Virus record (IMG/VR): IMGVR_UViG_3300035438_000962
Coordinates: 1-25,049 of that record
Length of the DNA: 25,049 nt
Strand: one strand, 5' to 3'
Source: a virus
Under the pieces are notes generated by a model. The model saw nothing but the letters and a program-made list of their open reading frames with translations. It did no database searches and was not told the origin of the DNA. Shown piece by piece: positions 22,939 through 25,049 of the stretch (position 1 is the first letter of the stretch; each line of letters opens with the position of its first letter). A program made the translations under genes and the position numbers.

Positions 22939-24567
22939 TTATAGTAAACCATCTTTAGTTTTTTCCGTAAATTCTAAAAAATCTTTTGCACTCTGTCCAT
23001 CTAATTTATCTTGATCGATAGTTAACATCACCAACCCATTACCAAACATTTCTATTGCAATATCTTTATTGAATTTTTTAATTGGGTTGTTAGACAAATT
23101 CAATAAGAATAAGTCTGTCAATTTTTCGTATCCAGTTAGAGGAGCTTCTTTAATGTTATTATCTTTAGCAATGATAACATTTAATTTACTATCAATAGGT
23201 AAATGATTGATTGGTGGCAAGGATTCTAAACCACAACTATTAGCGGTAATTCTTTCTAAAGAAGAAAATTTAGATAAATCTGGTAACCTCTTCAACGATA
23301 GATTAGAAAAATCTAAAGCTTTAGTATTTTCAGTATCTAAATAATCTGTAATAACTACCCCCTCAGTATTTTGCATTAACCATTGTAAGTATTTGTTAGA
23401 TTGTAATGGTCCAGTTGTTTGAGACGCTAATTTTTTAATGTTAACAACACCTTCACTATACGCTTCACCACTAACATGATCCTGAACTTTTCCACCAAAC
23501 ATATTTAAATACTTAATATAATGACTATCCATTAAACCAGTACCCTTTCTAATGTCCATCTCAACTAGTTTACCTAGTTCCTTTTGGAAGAATGTTTTCA
23601 TTCCTGAAAATCTATCAAGTACTTGTGTTAATTTTCCTGATCTTTCGATAGAAGAATTACCTTTATCATGTATTTGGTTAGACTCAAAATGAAATTGTAG
23701 TGGATATAAACCACCCTCATCATCCCCATCAAATAATTTTTTTGGCATTATCACATAGTAATCAGATAAACTACCATCAGGTTTTGGGTTATTTCTTCTA
23801 TAAGAATCGAAATAACTATTACCTTCCCTTCTAGTACACCAAGATGCTAGTGGACCTAAAGGGTCACAACTAGATTCTATTGTTAACGGTGTATAGATTA
23901 AAACATCATTATCTCTATATGCTAATTTAGCTTCACCTAAGTCAACATATTTTTTTAATTTTTTCCATAATTTACTTTCGCCTTCTCCACCTTCCTCATC
24001 GTCTTCTGCACCTATAAATGGGCTCACTACCGAATATAAATGAGATAAATCATTATATTGGTTGATATTTGTAACGTCTTGTGGTGCGTTAGGTCTATTA
24101 GGTGCCGATCTTTTAAATACTTTTTTATTTTTAACTGAATCAAATACAGTTAAAAATTCATTAGCCTCAGGTAAATCTTCACTTAAAAATCTAATTGCTT
24201 GTTCATTATCTCCCTCATTAATATGTCTCATAAATACTTGAATCATCCATTGAACATATTGTTTGTTTGGTGATGGATCCGCAGCTACGATATCGTTAAA
24301 AATTTCTTCACTTAATTTAACTGATTGTTTTCCTTTTTTACTTTTTACTAAGTATGCAATATCAATACCATTATGATCCTCAATCGGCTCTATTGTAGGT
24401 TTGTTAGGGTCCATACCACCTGGTTTTCTAACATCATCCTTTTCGTCAGACCCCTCTACCGATGCATCCAACATCTTAGGGTCGATAACATTTTGTGTTT
24501 TCAAAAATTGAACTCTATCTTCTCTTAATAGAACTCTATATTGACTTTCTTTAATTATTATTTTCAT
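22939..24567 (-). CDS. Leucine-rich-repeat protein with LxE targeting-like leader
   Basis: The 542 residues start MKIIIKESQYRVLLRE, nearly the same as the 6681..7532 protein and ending in L14-R-E16. An acidic linker follows (35 to 65). Two short segments share an N-K-x-Y-x-Q-W pattern: NKQYVQWM (101 to 108) and NKYLQWLM (391 to 398). A central part (about 195 to 330) holds SCDPLGPLASWCTRREGNSY and a strand-rich stretch (YYVIMPKKLF, YPLQFHFESNQIHD). Residues about 416 to 500 are leucine-rich repeats (ALDFSNLSLKRLPDLSKF, LERITANSCGLESLPP, LNVIIAKDNNIKEAP, LFLLNLSNNPIKKF). Such repeats bind proteins. No signal peptide is seen. A cargo protein packaged in the head is my inference from the leader. 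Confidence 0.75.
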   Translation of the reverse strand: MKIIIKESQYRVLLREDRVQFLKTQNVIDPKMLDASVEGSDEKDDVRKPGGMDPNKPTIEPIEDHNGIDIAYLVKSKKGKQSVKLSEEIFNDIVAADPSPNKQYVQWMIQVFMRHINEGDNEQAIRFLSEDLPEANEFLTVFDSVKNKKVFKRSAPNRPNAPQDVTNINQYNDLSHLYSVVSPFIGAEDDEEGGEGESKLWKKLKKYVDLGEAKLAYRDNDVLIYTPLTIESSCDPLGPLASWCTRREGNSYFDSYRRNNPKPDGSLSDYYVIMPKKLFDGDDEGGLYPLQFHFESNQIHDKGNSSIERSGKLTQVLDRFSGMKTFFQKELGKLVEMDIRKGTGLMDSHYIKYLNMFGGKVQDHVSGEAYSEGVVNIKKLASQTTGPLQSNKYLQWLMQNTEGVVITDYLDTENTKALDFSNLSLKRLPDLSKFSSLERITANSCGLESLPPINHLPIDSKLNVIIAKDNNIKEAPLTGYEKLTDLFLLNLSNNPIKKFNKDIAIEMFGNGLVMLTIDQDKLDGQSAKDFLEFTEKTKDGLL

Positions 24568-24575
24568 AAAAATTT

Positions 24576-24592
24576 TATTTATTAATAAATAT
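24576..24592 (-). promoter_or_regulatory. AT-rich promoter-like box before the LRR gene
   Basis: Minus strand ATATTTATTAATAAATA. ATATTTAT ends 17 bases before ATG 24567. Confidence 0.4.
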
Positions 24593-24609
24593 TAGATTTT
24601 TTTAAAAAA

Positions 24610-25049
24610 TTATTCTACCATATCGGATCTTACCCATCCGCTCGCATAATCACCTACTTTTTTATCCAAAGTAACCTTATACCATTTTTTCCCTTCACCA
24701 TCAGTTTTTTCTTCGGTAACCTTACCAACTTTACTGGGAGTAGATATCTTAACTATTCTCTCACTATCTCTATTACCTTTTGCTCTAACGTTTACATAAC
24801 CATCACCACTTTTTTTAGGGTATACTACGGTACCTACTTTATTAGAACCACTACTTTGTTTTTTCTCTACTGGTTTAGTTTCTTTTTTATTTGTAGGTAC
24901 ATAACTACCTGCAATATAATCGTGAATTCTTTTCGCTGATAACTTCCTTATATCAATAGTACCTCCACAACCACCACATCTTTCTACTAATTCCGCAAAT
25001 TTAACTGCCTTTTTTGGTATTGTGTCCGCTTTCATTGCCGAATTGAAGT
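24610..25049 (-). CDS. SH3b-domain protein (5' end probably beyond right edge)
   Basis: The frame is open from the right edge to TAA at 24610. An ATG at 25035 would give 141 residues, but four in-frame codons precede it up to the edge with no stop, so the true start may be outside. The first part contains RCGGCGG (C-x-x-C), then a Lys/Pro-rich linker (about 49 to 66), then a bacterial SH3 domain (about 68 to 140) with GYVNVRAKGNRDS, WYKVTL and ASGWVRSDMVE. SH3b domains usually bind peptidoglycan peptides and occur in cell-wall enzymes and tail lysins. No catalytic domain is visible in the part seen. A cell-wall-related virion or lysis role is inferred. Confidence 0.7.
   Translation of the reverse strand, partial: FNSAMKADTIPKKAVKFAELVERCGGCGGTIDIRKLSAKRIHDYIAGSYVPTNKKETKPVEKKQSSGSNKVGTVVYPKKSGDGYVNVRAKGNRDSERIVKISTPSKVGKVTEEKTDGEGKKWYKVTLDKKVGDYASGWVRSDMVE

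Noticed and set aside
1-25049. CRISPR array, tRNA or rRNA genes, insertion sequences
   Set aside because: I saw no regularly spaced repeats, no cloverleaf-like sequence with a CCA end, and no transposase or integrase frame; the only tandem repeat found is inside a coding sequence.

Overview
The window looks like part of the late (virion assembly) region of an AT-rich, T4-like tailed phage (myovirus) whose host is probably a member of the Bacteroidota. The phage call rests on a T4-type head module read on the minus strand: large terminase (gp17-like, 4863..6650), portal (gp20-like, 2910..4808), two small helical proteins in the place of the T4 core proteins gp67/gp68 (2100..2870, 1556..1993), prohead protease (gp21-like, 820..1509) and an acidic scaffold-like protein running off the left edge (1..723). 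The host call is inference from three things: ClpC that reads like the Bacteroidota form, a secreted CAP-domain protein whose signal peptide ends in FGQ, and promoters of the Bacteroidota type (TTTG or TTG, 20 bases, TAnnTTTG). Shine-Dalgarno sequences are generally missing before the start codons, which fits.

Layout from right to left in the direction of most transcription. 25049..21493 (minus) holds an SH3b protein cut by the edge, a leucine-rich-repeat protein, a 50-residue basic protein and a 416-residue protein with an apparently incomplete OmpA-like C-terminus. 18444..21492 (plus) is a two-gene island on the opposite strand: a complete ClpC-type AAA+ unfoldase with a ClpP-docking VGF loop, and the CAP protein. 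17464..18387 (minus) is an orphan DNA methyltransferase that shares a 56-base divergent promoter region with clpC. 14939..17396 (minus) is a tightly packed cassette of seven small or metabolic genes, with overlapping start and stop codons, built around thymidylate synthase; it includes a 42-residue gene. 13668..14906 holds a membrane/coiled-coil protein and a nucleotidyltransferase. 6681..13626 holds eight mostly acidic, mostly unrecognised proteins likely to be virion or prohead-core components. 1..6650 is the DNA packaging and head module.

The most interesting pattern is a short N-terminal peptide shared by many otherwise unrelated proteins (6681..13283 and 21493..24567). It is a stretch of about 9 to 31 residues, usually rich in Ile/Leu/Lys, that ends in (L/I)-x-E, the cleavage consensus of the T4 gp21 protease family. 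Since this phage encodes such a protease, I propose these are capsid-targeting sequences that send a varied set of cargo proteins into the prohead, to be trimmed and perhaps injected with the DNA. In addition an AT-rich box, ATATTTAT, lies upstream of ten start codons on both strands and may be a phage promoter or leader element. ClpC, the methyltransferase and CAP carry host-type promoter boxes instead, suggesting early or host-driven expression.
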